From NCBI GenBank assembly GCA_003427395.1, contig BFEA01000038.1:4307613-4329188 (forward strand): a DNA stretch of 21,576 bases, written 5' to 3'. Position numbers and translations under genes: made by a program. The notes under the pieces were generated by a model that worked only from the letters and a program-made list of their open reading frames with translations, was not told the DNA's origin and searched no databases. Position 1 is the stretch's first letter. Each line of letters opens with the position of its first letter. Positions 1 through 8,463 of the stretch are shown here, in pieces. The stretch comes from Chara braunii. Lineage: Eukaryota > Streptophyta > Charophyceae > Charales > Characeae.

Positions 1-517
1 ATCCACGATGAGCACGAAAAGCAGGGATCGACGATGAGCACGTGATCATGCACCAAAGAAAAGCATGGATCCACGATGAGCACGAAAAGCATGTATAATA
101 CACCAAAGAAAAGCATGGTTCCACGATGAGCACGAAAAGCAAGGATCGACGATGAGCACGTGACCATGCACCAAAGAAAAGCACGGATCCACGATGAGCA
201 CGGATCGATGATGAGCACGTGATCATGCACCAAAGAAAAGCAAGGATCCACGATGAGCACGAAAAGCACGTATCCACCATGAGCCCCGAGCACCAAAAGC
301 ACGGATCGACGATGAGCGCGTGATCATGCACCAAAGAAAAGCACGGATCCACAATCAGCACGTGATCATGCACCAAAGCACGGATCCACGATCGGCACGT
401 GATCATGCACCAAAGCACGGTTCCACAATCAGCACGTGACGAAAAGCACGGTTCCACGATCAACACGTGACGAAAAGCACGGTTCCATGATGAGCACTGA
501 GCACCAAAGAGCACAGT
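1..517. repeat. Minisatellite, GATCCACGATGAGCACG family
   Basis: Irregular tandem units of about 30-60 bp built from two modules: GAT(C)CACGATGAGCACG and TGATCATGCACCAAAGAAAAG. About ten unit starts are visible, later ones shortened and diverged. The array begins before the window edge. Confidence 0.9.
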
Positions 518-525
518 CCGCGCGC

Positions 526-527
<2 letters not shown>

Positions 528-564
<37 letters not shown>
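528..564. repeat. (AG)n microsatellite
   Basis: About 18 uninterrupted AG units, flanked by CG-rich hexamers (CGCGCGTG on the left, CACGCG on the right), between two different minisatellites. Confidence 0.95.
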
Positions 565-565
<1 letters not shown>

Positions 566-842
566 ACGCGTAGCGTAGGTCTCGTCGTGTAGCGTAGGTC
601 GCGTCGTGTAGGTCGCGTAGCGTAGGTTGCGTAGGTAGGCCGCGTCGCGTAGGTAGGTCGTGTAGCGTAGCGTAGGTTGCATAGGTAGGCCGCGTCGCGT
701 AGCGTAGGTTGCGTAGGTAGGCCGCGTCGCGTAGGTAGGTCGCGTAGCGTAGCGTAGGTTGCGTAGGTAGGTCGCGTCGAGTAGGTAGGTCGCGTAGGTT
801 GCGTAGGTAGTTCGCGTCGCGTAGGTAGGTCGCGTCGTGTAG
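566..842. repeat. CpG-rich minisatellite, GTAGGTCGCG family
   Basis: Tandem array of GTAGGTCGCGT/GTAGCGTAGGTTGCGTAGG modules with a 5-bp inner rhythm and dozens of CpGs. Translations of it in either direction are simple repeats (TYATL, DLPTR) and are not genes. Confidence 0.9.
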
Positions 843-849
843 GGCTGTA

Positions 850-1100
850 CTTTTCCCGCCCGGCCGCCAACGGTCCTTTCGGACCGATTTCCCCAAGGCA
901 CCGCGGCAATCCGGGCCGTAAACGGCCCGACGGCCCGGATTCCCCTGCGATCTTAAAACTTTAAGATCGCGGGGCGATCTGGGCCGTCGGGCAGGTGCAA
1001 CCGCGAACGGCCTGGATCGCCGCGCGATCTTAAAGATCTAAGATCGGGGCCCAATCCGGGCCATCGGGCCGGTAGGTCCAAAGACGGCCCGGATTTCAGA
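850..1100. repeat. Cluster of four inverted repeats, GC-rich
   Basis: Four hairpins follow one another: 908-919 with 930-941 (AATCCGGGCCGT, perfect 12 bp), 947-957 with 960-970 (GCGATCTTAAA, perfect 11 bp, 2-nt loop), 1025-1032 with 1039-1046 (CGATCTTA), and 1053-1062 with 1086-1095 (AATCCGGGCC). The first and fourth share one arm sequence and the second and third share another, so the block looks like a duplicated pair of hairpins. Confidence 0.8.
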
Positions 1101-1680
1101 ATTCTGACATTAGCGATTTTTATAAGTGTAGGGATTTGAAAGGGCCTATAGGGGTTTAAAGGGGGTTGCCTTAGTGTGATTTGTTTTTGTTTTTTTTTTT
1201 CCCTTCAGTTCTGTGAGGAATTCTGATGCGACCCTCAGCCAAAAGTAGTTTGTATTGCAATTCTTCACAACATACTTTTCGTTCAGGTTTTTTTTTTTTT
1301 TTTTTTTCGCCCTGGGACTGCCCGGGCCCATGCCCGGGGGTCATGCCCGGCCGGTAACCTGGTCGCCAAACCGAGCGTGACGTAGGGACCCGGGCGCCCG
1401 GGATATCTCCCTAGCCTTTTTTCTTTTTTTTTTGTCTGCGGATTTCGACTGCACTCTTTGAGATCTGTTGAAATCCGCATTAAAACTTTGAGGCGCGATT
1501 TTCTTTTGGGGAGCTTCCAGGGAGAGGGTGGCGGGGGGAAGGTATTCCTGGGGTGGGTTCAGGGAGGTATGGCTTTCACGTAGAAGGGTCAAGCTAAACA
1601 GCTTACTTAGCTGACCCCCACGTGGCCCAAAAGTTTCAGTTCAGCACCCTAGAGGGGGTCCTGGACTTCGTAATTAGATA
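1101..1680. other. Noncoding stretch with T tracts and a GC-rich island
   Basis: No gene seen. It holds a 20-nt T tract (1288-1307), a GC-rich island at 1308-1416 with repeated CATGCCCGG and a perfect 14-bp palindrome CCCGGGCGCCCGGG (1389-1402), another T tract (1418-1434), and a 9-bp inverted repeat GCGGATTTC (1438-1446 with 1470-1478). The island next to the T20 could be an A-tailed retroposon on the minus strand. Confidence 0.5.
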
Positions 1681-2624
1681 TGGACACGACAACCAAGACG
1701 CCTAAGGAGATATGCTGGTGGGATGTCCTTGCCCAAACTTATAGATCTTGCATAGTACCGCGCTCGACAGCCGAAAGTTATAAGTTCAGGATTCAGCTCG
1801 TGCAGGCAGAGTGTTTTCCGTTTGTTGTTTTCAATGTACGGTGGTTCATCAATGCAAAAGTATCTTGCCTGACAGTCTGTCCAGATGCATGTGGTGGAGC
1901 AAGGTCCATTCTTGGGCTTGCACCTCGAACAGCACTGCTACTCTGGTTTCACGAAACCCAAACCCATAACTTCCTGCCGAGAGCGCAGGGACGTCAAAGG
2001 AAGATATAAACTCAGCAAGCCACTGCTGCAACATCATCCTGCCTCAGAGTGGCCGAGTGTAAGGACCTGCTAATAATGTATGATCTGCGGTCAATTGGAT
2101 CACATGTTTGCTAAAATGGAAGAAGCTGGGGCCTGCTGGACCCCTCATCTCAAAAAAGAATGTCCGGTGGTTTTCCACTGCTGATCTGCTAAAATCAGCA
2201 TCAGAGATCCTCCACCCAGTTATTTCAACAAGTGGGGCCGAAAAGGCCCCATCCTTTTTTTTTATTAACCACCACTGCCTTTCCAAGCTGTAGTCCCATT
2301 CGGGAAAATGACGTCAAACGCAAAGTTCGGGGTCCGGGCGAGGGTTGGCAAAACAAAATATTTGGGCCTTCTGGGCCCGACGGAGAAAAGAAAAAGACAA
2401 AAAAAGAAAAAAAAAAGAAAAAAAAAGAAACTGCAAAGTTGAATGGAAGGACGTCGGGGAAAGCCACGAAGGAAGTGTGCTCACAGCAGTGCCTCTAGGA
2501 ATGCATCTGCCCAGAATCATCAATAGTTTCATTTTTGTTTTTTGTGTTTTTTTTTTTATATACAATAATAATACTCTAGTGCCCTGCCCACGAGACAGGG
2601 CGTTTTCCACGGACAACTAACAGT
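1681..2624. other. Noncoding stretch, probable Nrap intron
   Basis: Small open frames occur on both strands but none matches a family I know, and none continues the Nrap protein. A hairpin TGGGGCC/GGCCCCA (2233-2251) is followed by nine T residues. A long A-rich run lies at 2390-2430. A related GGGCC-TTCT-GGGCCC motif occurs near 2363. Confidence 0.4.
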
Positions 2625-2890
2625 TGCAACCAATAGGGCACTCTCACATGTACTCAAGAATCTGTATCCAGCTGCTTTTACGTCCAAAGAGTCGTTGCTG
2701 TTTTTGCTTTTTTTTTTTTGTACAGCCGCCCGTTGGTAGGGCATATTCTCATTTGTGCCCAATGTTCTGTATCCAGCTGCTTTCACGTGTAAAGAGTTGT
2801 TGCATTTTTCCCTTTTTTTTCTGCGTTTTGCTGAGGGAAGAAACGCCCTATGGCAGACTCTCACATGCACCTAATGTTCTGTATAAGTAT
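2625..2890. repeat. Tandem repeat, about 105-113 bp unit, 2.5 copies
   Basis: TCTGTATCCAGCTGCTTT recurs at 2661 and 2766 with flanking ACTCTCACATG-type and poly-T segments. A third partial copy, TCTGTATAAG, starts at 2878. Each unit ends in a T tract. Confidence 0.75.
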
Positions 2891-2916
2891 TTTCTTTTTC
2901 CTTTTCTTTGGCTGAC

Positions 2917-3295
2917 TTTTTTTTTTTTTTTTTTCATGAAGGGGTACCAGAAAAGAGATTACAATGGGACCCAGGCTCGGCAAAACTCGGTGCGCAGTGA
3001 GATTCAGAGTCGGCAAAAACAGGCTCGGCGGTAGTGGTGGTTTAAGGGAGGCAACACCCCCCCCAGGTTCAGGGAAATCACGCGGACGCCTGTGACTCCC
3101 CGGTGCCCCCCCCCCAGCATGATGCCCTGGGTTGGACCGGGGGTCTGCCAGGCCGAGGGACCCCCCAGTCCGACCGGCAGGCTCCCGGTCAAGGGAGGGC
3201 TCGCCGGTCCATCCGGGGACCAGCACTGCGCCATGACCTATATACCACGTGTCGTGCGATCGAGAGACAACCAACGACCCTTGTCCACACCACCG
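2917..3295 (-). repeat. GC-rich block with A-tail, possible retroposon
   Basis: A GC-rich, C-run-containing block (about 3025-3295) continues to an 18-nt T tract at 2917-2934. In minus orientation it is a body ending in oligo(A). This is the form of a non-LTR retroposon or SINE, but no target duplication was found. The open frame through it on the minus strand is unrelated to the Nrap exon that it happens to overlap at 3461-3586. Confidence 0.4.
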
Positions 3296-3362
3296 GGGGT
3301 AGCTCAGTTGGGAGCTCAAAGAGAAGTTTCCACACTGAGGTAAAAAATCCAGATCGAACAAG
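3296..3362 (+). repeat. tRNA-like start, degenerate
   Basis: GGGGGTAGCTCAGTTGGGAG is a textbook tRNA 5' half with an A box. The expected B box about 50 nt on is only AGATCGAAC and the remainder does not fold. It lies just right of the GC-rich, A-tailed block at 2917-3295. Confidence 0.35.
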
Positions 3363-3460
3363 ATAACTGAAATAAAGTTAATAACTAATTTTGAATTGCA
3401 TGATTTCATGTTTGCAGACAAGATTCCGAACACGAGAGCGGCAGGACAACGCAGACCTAC

Positions 3461-3586
3461 CTCCGCTGATGGTTTGCTTTCAGTCCACATTGCACTCTCT
3501 TGATCATAGGCAGTTGCAATGAACATTGCAGGGGCACCTCGGCCAACATTTTGCCTAGCGTGTTCCCTGCCTGCTTCGAACAACAC
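3461..3586 (-). CDS. NOL6: Nrap exon 5 of those visible
   Basis: A 126-nt, 42-codon exon. Acceptor is TTCGCAG at 3587 and donor GAG|GTAGGT at 3460, both phase 0. The peptide includes GAPAMFIATAYDQESAMWTE, matching the Nrap block AMFxATAYDxxSxxWT. The distance from the PLIVDxN motif in the previous exon to AMF agrees with the family to within about one residue, so no exon appears to be missing in the 3.5-kb intron. Homologues continue with a block like xLKRLVxxARSSAxLL. I could not find it in the 3.46 kb to the left, so the next intron probably runs past the left edge. Confidence 0.88.
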
Positions 3587-3911
3587 CTGCGAACGTCCAC
3601 CGAAAACTTAAAAATTATGTGAGGGAGGAAATTGCAAAAAGGCATATGCAAAAAAAAAAAAAAGAAAAAGAAAAAAGTAATGCAAATAAATAAAAAGCAA
3701 AAGAAAAAGTAAAGCAAAAAAAAAAAAAAAAAAAAAACTCCGGTTCAAGCCATACATACAGCTATTGAACACTCATGGCGCACATGAGCAAAGGAACGGC
3801 AAAAATTTCTCAGCAAACCAGTTTTTTTTAACTTTTTTTAACTTTTTAACTTTTTTTTAAGGACACCAGCCGTGAGGAGGAGGGTAATTATGTTATCCTG
3901 TTCATCTGGTT
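3587..3911. other. A/T-rich intron end next to Nrap exon 5
   Basis: A-rich runs at 3648-3740 on the + strand appear in the transcript as long U tracts 60-150 nt upstream of the 3' splice site. AACTTTTTTTA repeats lie at 3825-3860. No gene. Confidence 0.6.
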
Positions 3912-4002
3912 GCATCTGGGTTTGGAGTTCGAACTCGGCACCTGGTCTGTATTTCAACAGTTCAGTCCAGGGGAAGTGTACCAACTGAGATAGGCCCGTT
4001 GG
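3912..4002 (-). repeat. tRNA-like SINE head, copy 2
   Basis: A diverged second copy of the unit at 4065-4148. The minus strand has CCAACGGGCCTATCTCAGTT (A-box region) and GAGTTCGAACTC (B-box region). The two heads share the middle stretch TGGACTGAACTGTTGAAATA. Each is joined to a body of about 60 bp containing GCACTA(C/T)GACTT(T/C)GACGTGC (4004-4060 and 4149-4207), so the whole is a tandem dimer of one unit. Confidence 0.6.
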
Positions 4003-4064
4003 TTACATAAAATCAGTTGCATCATTACATAGCACGTCAAAGTCGTAGTGCATTTTGCAATGAC

Positions 4065-4148
4065 CTGGTTGCATCTGGGTTCGAACTCAGGTCTGTATTT
4101 CAACAGTTCAGTCCAGCGGGGGGGTACCAACTGAGCTAGGGCCGTTGG
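4065..4148 (-). repeat. tRNA-like SINE head, copy 1
   Basis: The minus strand reads CCAACGGCCCTAGCTCAGTT then GGTAC, and ends GAGTTCGAACCCAG. These are good matches to the Pol III A box (TAGCTCAGTTGG) and B box (GTTCGAACCC) at tRNA-like spacing. The anticodon region does not fold as a functional tRNA, so this is a tRNA-derived retroposon head. Confidence 0.65.
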
Positions 4149-4207
4149 TAAAAAGCAGCTGCATCATTGCATAGCACGTCGAAGTCATAGTGCATTTCGC
4201 AATGAAC

Positions 4208-4375
4208 GTTTTCCCTTCTTTTTCTCTCACAAAACCTGCATGCACACACACAGGCGTCCCATCTACTCTGGGGTGCAGCGCTACGGTTGCTAGTCCCCGG
4301 CAAGCAAGGTGAACCAGTACAAACCAAGAAAATGAGTCTGGAGGCTGTTCATCGTTTATTATTATTTTGAATTAT
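4208..4375. other. Short intronic spacer
   Basis: No feature seen apart from a short CACACACACA run near 4243. Confidence 0.4.
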
Positions 4376-4475
4376 ATTTGGACCATTTCTCGATTGATGC
4401 GTGTCATTCTTGTGTGGGGCCATGCTAATCTTACTTCTCTGTATCGTTCCAATTTTAACGGATGTCCCGTAGGAT
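4376..4475 (-). pseudogene. U6 snRNA-like sequence, probable pseudogene
   Basis: The minus strand reads through nearly the whole spliceosomal U6 RNA: GGGACATCCG, AAAATTGGAACGATACAGAG, ATTAGCATGGCCCC, AATGACACGCA, AATCGAGAAATGGTCCAAAT. The catalytic ACAGAGA box and the AGC triad are both kept. A 4-nt insertion (GTAA or TAAG) separates them, one base is missing in the internal stem-loop region, and the 5' hairpin is degraded. The Pol III terminator (a run of T after GTCCAAAT) is replaced by A/T-rich sequence, and no upstream USE-like element was seen. I take it as a decayed or retroposed copy sitting in the 3.5-kb Nrap intron. Confidence 0.85.
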
Positions 4476-4994
4476 GTTTAAATTTCAAAAAGCATTAAAC
4501 ACAGGATCGCTTTTGCCCGGCTGCACCAATCCATCATCGTGTTGCTACAACACCTACCTTAAACTCACTCACCAAGTATTAATTAACACAATACCCCTTT
4601 TAACCCCCCGTTCCCTGCACATCTCCTCTGTTAACAAACCACAAGACGAATCTGGTTTACGCTTTCAGTGAACAAACAGTCTGGGCCACATTCTAGCACA
4701 GCATGTATTTCCTTTTTTTGCTGCTGCTTTTTTTTCCAACACGAATCGGATTTTGCATTGGCAATTCTGTAAACCAAGTCCAGCGTCCCTTACATCAGAT
4801 GTACTCACTCAACGCGCAACATATTTCTACTTGAGCTTTGAACTAATCCATCTGGTCAGGGTGTTATAGACTTATAGTACATTACTAGCCTCTTGGATAG
4901 ACGTTTGTCCCTGCTCAGGCCTTTGTGCTTGAATAGAAGTCTGTGTGTGGGATTGGTAAGCCAACTTCAAATCTGCTGAGTTACCTGAATATAT
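4476..4994. other. Intronic stretch without recognisable features
   Basis: AT-rich sequence right of the U6 copy. A 69-codon open frame at 4462-4671 has no recognisable similarity. I see no repeat or RNA signature. Confidence 0.4.
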
Positions 4995-5430
4995 GAAACG
5001 ATTTCACACATATCAGCATCCTGTCTCAGTCCCGGTCCCAAGATTCCAAGTTCCATGTACCACAAAGTCCCAGTACTTTAGGCTGGTAGGTCGAGTCTAC
5101 GCAGTCTACGCTCGTAGGTCTGGTAGGCTGTAGGGTCAGCCCATTCAATCCAGTCCCGTCGGTCCAGTCCAGTCAGTTCTCATTTCAGTCTGGTCAGTCC
5201 GTCCGGTCCAGTCCGATCAGTCCGCACAGTCCAATCAGCGGCCCAAGTCCCAAGAAACAATTTCACGCATATGAGCATCCTGTCCAGCCCCGGTCCCAAG
5301 GTTCCAAGTCCCCTGTACCACAAGGTCCCAGTACTTAAGGCTGGTAGGTCGAGTCTACGCTCGTAGAACTGGTAGGCCGTAGGATTAGTCTGTTCAATCC
5401 AGTCCAGCCGGTCCATAGAGTCCAGTCAAA
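4995..5430. repeat. Tandem duplication, period about 259 bp
   Basis: The segment starting GAAACGATTTCACACATAT (4995) is repeated from 5254 with about the same order: CAGCATCCTGTC, CCGGTCCCAAG, GTACCACAA, GGCTGGTAGGTCGAGTCTAC, then a CAGTCC-rich end. The second copy has small deletions. It grades into the pentamer array to its right. Confidence 0.8.
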
Positions 5431-5690
5431 TCAGTTCCCTTTCCAGTTCAGTCAATCCAGTCCAATCAGTCCAGTCCGGTCCAGTCCAGTCGAATCAGTC
5501 CAGTCCAGTCCAGTCCAGTCCAGTCCAGTCCAGTGTCCAGCCCAACCCAGCCCAGACCACCCCAGTCCAGTCCATCCCAGTCCAGCCCACTCCAGTCTAG
5601 CCCAATCAGTCCAGTCCAGTCCAGTCCAGTCCAGTCCCATCCAGCCCTGTCCAGTTCAGTCCAATCCAGTCCAGTGCAGTGCAGTGCAAT
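5400..5690. repeat. (CCAGT)n pentamer satellite
   Basis: Dozens of CCAGT pentamers with scattered variants (CCATC, CCAGC, CAAT). All six frames stay open for long stretches because 5 bp repeats as a 15-bp, 5-residue cycle (GLDWT). On the gene's sense strand the unit is GGACT. Confidence 0.95.
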
Positions 5691-6690
5691 CAGTGGCCCA
5701 GGTCCCAACAGCGTCAGTGAACATTCCAGATGCGTAGAAGGCTGGCTGGGGCCAGCAGGTGTACCGATCACGGAAGTCTGATGTCGGGAGCTGAAGTGTC
5801 GCATACAAAAGTCGAACTCCAGCCCCACTTGCTCCTGTAATCTTGTGTGACCAAGTAGCGAGTGGGCCTGGAAGCCATCAAGTGAGGGTACTGGTCTGGA
5901 GAGCCTAAGGTTGGGAGTTGAGGCATCACATACGAAAGTCCAACTGCAGGCAGCGTCAACATCTTGTTCCCCACAAGCTTGTTGAGGAAGCCCTGCTGCA
6001 GTCTCGTGCAACCGTATATCGAGCGACGCTGCCACTGTGCAGTCCAGCAGCTGTAGCTGACGGCGCTGGGCGCCATAGCCGTACTAGAAGGAAAGAGTGA
6101 TGAAGACACTCAGAGAGAGAAATCCTTAGGGTAGAGTGGCAAGAGTAAGCCAGAGACCTCATACCTGATCGGTGTTCTCTGGCGGCCATAGCTACTCACC
6201 TGTGTGCGTACGGATTTGCTGTATAAGGCTCCGATTTTGGAACGATCTCCGAGTGCTCGTATCTGCACTTCGGGCTTTTATCTCTCACGTGTGGGAGCGT
6301 GCTTGCATGCACGCTGAAGTGAAAATCTTGTGTGGTGTGAAAGTGTCGCGTGAAGTTTGGGCTCCTTTCATCTATTTCTTCCCTGGTATAACGTTACTTA
6401 ACTGCATCGTTCCATCTCTAAAGCCTTATATTTTCACATACCTATCAACTGAAATAGCGCACTGCGTGAAACATGAGAAGAAATGAGACAACATCTGTAT
6501 ACAATCCAAACAGCCTCCGAAGTGCAAACCCGTGTATCATTTGCACTGCCAACTCTCTCACTTCTCAGAGGAACAGTGGCTCAGTTGAACAAGCTGAGAA
6601 TCGTACGCTGACCCTGGCTGATGACAGGCAAGCATACAAGCCCAGGGGTCACAGCCTGTGCTGCGATTTTACTAGTTTAAGGACATACGC
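5691..6690. other. Intronic stretch, small direct repeat, no gene
   Basis: A segment of about 40 bp (GGGAG(T/C)TGA(G/A)G...CATAC(G/A)AAAGTC) occurs at about 5785 and 5913. Open frames at 6172-6486 and 6473-6709 on the + strand have no recognisable domain, Kozak context or splice structure, and I do not call them. Confidence 0.4.
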
Positions 6691-6692
6691 AC

Positions 6693-6893
6693 TGCAGGAC
6701 ATTCCTTGATGCATCCGATGATTCCGATTGCAATTATGGCAAAATTCAGTCAAAAAGCAAGTACAAGTCTATGTTCCCTCCAGATTCCACATGCTCGCTG
6801 CAGGAGTTTCCTTGATGCATCTGATTGCAATTAAGGCAAAATTCAGTCAAAAAGACTAAAAAAAGTACTGCTCTGTGCTCCCTCCTGGTTCCG
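6693..6893. repeat. Tandem duplication, about 107 bp
   Basis: GCAGGACATTCCTTGATGCA near 6694 recurs as GCAGGAGTTTCCTTGATGCA near 6801. Both are followed by GATTGCAATTA(T/A)GGCAAAA and TTCAGTCAAAAAG, then a diverged CTCC-rich end. The second copy lacks about 10 bp. Confidence 0.8.
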
Positions 6894-7135
6894 TGTACGG
6901 AAACAGCTCACCACAGGACTTGGATTGCTTCACAAGAGAGGAGAAAGTGGTAATTTGGTAAAATTTAAAAAAACGAGTCAACTGAGCAGGAAGTCAACCA
7001 CTCATGCCACCACAATTTTACAGCATAGGTCCCTGAGCAAGGACGCCACACATAAATCCAGAAAAAGATTTAAAAAAAAAAAGAACAAATAAAAAGAACA
7101 AATAAAAAGAACAACGAGGGCATGGATTTATTTAC
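6894..7135. other. Intron start after Nrap exon 4
   Basis: Donor-proximal intron. On the transcript strand it contains three copies of GTTCTTTTTATTT (7080-7118) followed by a T tract. No gene. Confidence 0.5.
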
Positions 7136-7509
7136 CTGTATCCTCCTACGTTCCTCTGACGTCAAGCTCTTGTTGACATCAACAATAAGAGGAGCTCGAG
7201 ACCAGTCATGCCGTGATAGCAATTGAAGAAACCGGAGCAGCCCGGAGATTCGAGAACGGGGGACGGAGAATGGAAATGGTTGCGAGAATACTGACGCCAC
7301 GAGGAGCTCCACCGCTTCTTCGCAAAGCACATCAGAAAACATATGGCAACCAACCCATCTCTTCGCCAGTCTGACAGAAGCCGCATAGGCTGGGAACTGC
7401 CCTTGTAATCCCTGTAGCATGCCTGCATGCATCCCGTGCAGTATGCTCATCGACAAAGGATTCGTTCTGTTTTCCAGTGGGACGAAAGTGCGCTTTGCAT
7501 TTGCTCGAC
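7136..7509 (-). CDS. NOL6: Nrap exon 4 of those visible (largest)
   Basis: A 374-nt exon and the strongest match in the window. It reads HAGMLQGLQGQFPAY, then SVRLAKRWVGCHMFS, then EEAVELLVASVF, then SRISGLLRFLQLLSRHDW, then PLIVDVNKSLTSEE. All are hallmark Nrap motifs in the correct order: RLAKRW, EExxELLVA, GFLRFLxLLxxxDW and PLIVDxN. Donor is CAG|GTAAAT at 7135, phase 0. The acceptor at 7510 (CTCCAAG|GT) follows a pyrimidine-rich stretch and fits the one-G overhang of the previous exon. A second phase-compatible AG at 7423 would shorten the exon by 87 nt. I prefer the longer form because HA-x-M is conserved just before GLQG in the family. The next exon continues in phase 0 with the expected spacing. 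Confidence 0.92.
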
Positions 7510-8261
7510 CTTGGAGGACCACCCAGGAAGAAGCACATTGAAAGGGGAGAGAATTCCAGCCATAGAAGACAGAACACACAATTGCATTCCAGCCAAAGAA
7601 GACGGCCAAATCACACAGTCACAGCAGGAGAAGACGATCAGTTCCCCAAGAAGAAAATCAACCAGCAGTCCTCCCAACTGCCACCTGTGCCCAAATAGAA
7701 TGTACGGTCATTATAACTGTATTTGGGCCAAGACCCATGCACAAAGTCGTTGAAATATCCGGAAATCCATACGGTGAAAGATTGCAGAGCATTCGGAAAA
7801 CTTGAAGTGGTTTCCCCAACCCAAAATCAATGGAACTGAAGCGCCCAAGATGCTTGTTTGAGTTCACTATTGTTTTACGAGATGAACCTGGTTATGGTAA
7901 ATCGAAGCATTTTTCGGAATTGCTCAATCCATTTTGGTAAAGTAGCTATCAAAGATTTGAAAAACAATTGATTGTGCTGCACAGCAGAAAGACTCTAGAT
8001 ACGACAATCTGCAATTGACTTGATGAAAATTACATCAATAATAAATAAAACACACTAATACACACTGTGATTGCTGAACATAATGACGGCCCATTTTATT
8101 CAAATGAAGACAATGGCCATCCCTGAGATCCCCTCACATTTTCATCTCCCACATTACTGTCTCTCGTTTTCTCTTCCTTTTTGCACACAATTCTGGAACA
8201 TCTCCCTGTCCAGTAGTCTGAAAAGCATCACTGAGAGCATACAACCACTACCATCCAAAGA
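7510..8261. other. Intron between Nrap exons 3 and 4
   Basis: The acceptor side (7510-7560) is pyrimidine-rich on the minus strand, as expected. A roughly 30-bp repeat, TTCCAGCCA(T/A)AGAAGAC, occurs at 7554 and 7587. A hairpin GCCCAAATA/TATTTGGGC lies at 7689-7728. No gene is recognised on either strand. Confidence 0.5.
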
Positions 8262-8463
8262 CGAAGACGAAGAAGAAGAAGAAGAAGAAGAAGAAGAAGA
8301 AGAAGAAGAAGAAGAGAGGAGGAAGAAGAAGAAGAAGAAGAAGAAGAAGAAGAAGAAGAAGAAGAAGAAGAAGAAGAAGAAGAAGAAAAAGAGGGGAAGA
8401 AGAAGAAGAAGAAGAAGAAGAAGAAGAAGAAGAAGAAGAAGAGGAGGAGGAGGAGGAGGAGGA
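8262..8463. repeat. (GAA)n tract, about 200 bp
   Basis: Nearly pure homopurine on the + strand: GAC/GAA start, long GAA blocks broken by GAGAGGAG, AAAAAGAGGGG, then GAG at the right end. On the gene's sense strand it is (TTC)n. It lies inside the intron between Nrap exons 3 and 4, about 750 nt upstream of the exon 4 acceptor. Confidence 0.97.

Noticed and set aside
1-517. Regular direct repeats resembling a CRISPR array
   Set aside because: Unit lengths vary, there are no unique spacers, and the host is eukaryotic; this is a minisatellite.
429-909. Open frames of 149-155 codons on the minus strand at the left edge
   Set aside because: Translations of the CpG-rich minisatellite and the (AG)n tract only.
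1680-2009. A 109-codon + strand open frame
   Set aside because: No recognisable motif and overlapping frames of similar length on the other strand.
2233-2262. GC hairpin followed by nine T, like a bacterial terminator
   Set aside because: The context is eukaryotic and no Pol III gene precedes it; T tracts of this size are common all over the window.
2861-3460. Minus-strand continuation of the frame beyond Nrap exon 5
   Set aside because: The frame stays open only past a good GTAGGT donor and the peptide stops resembling Nrap at once.
5452-6035. Long open frames (GLDWTGLDWT and SSPVQSSPVQ) over the pentamer array
   Set aside because: A 5-bp repeat leaves several frames open by arithmetic; both strands give low-complexity peptides.
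6172-6709. Two overlapping + strand open frames of 104 and 78 codons
   Set aside because: No family resemblance, no splice or promoter evidence, and they lie in the intron of a gene on the opposite strand.
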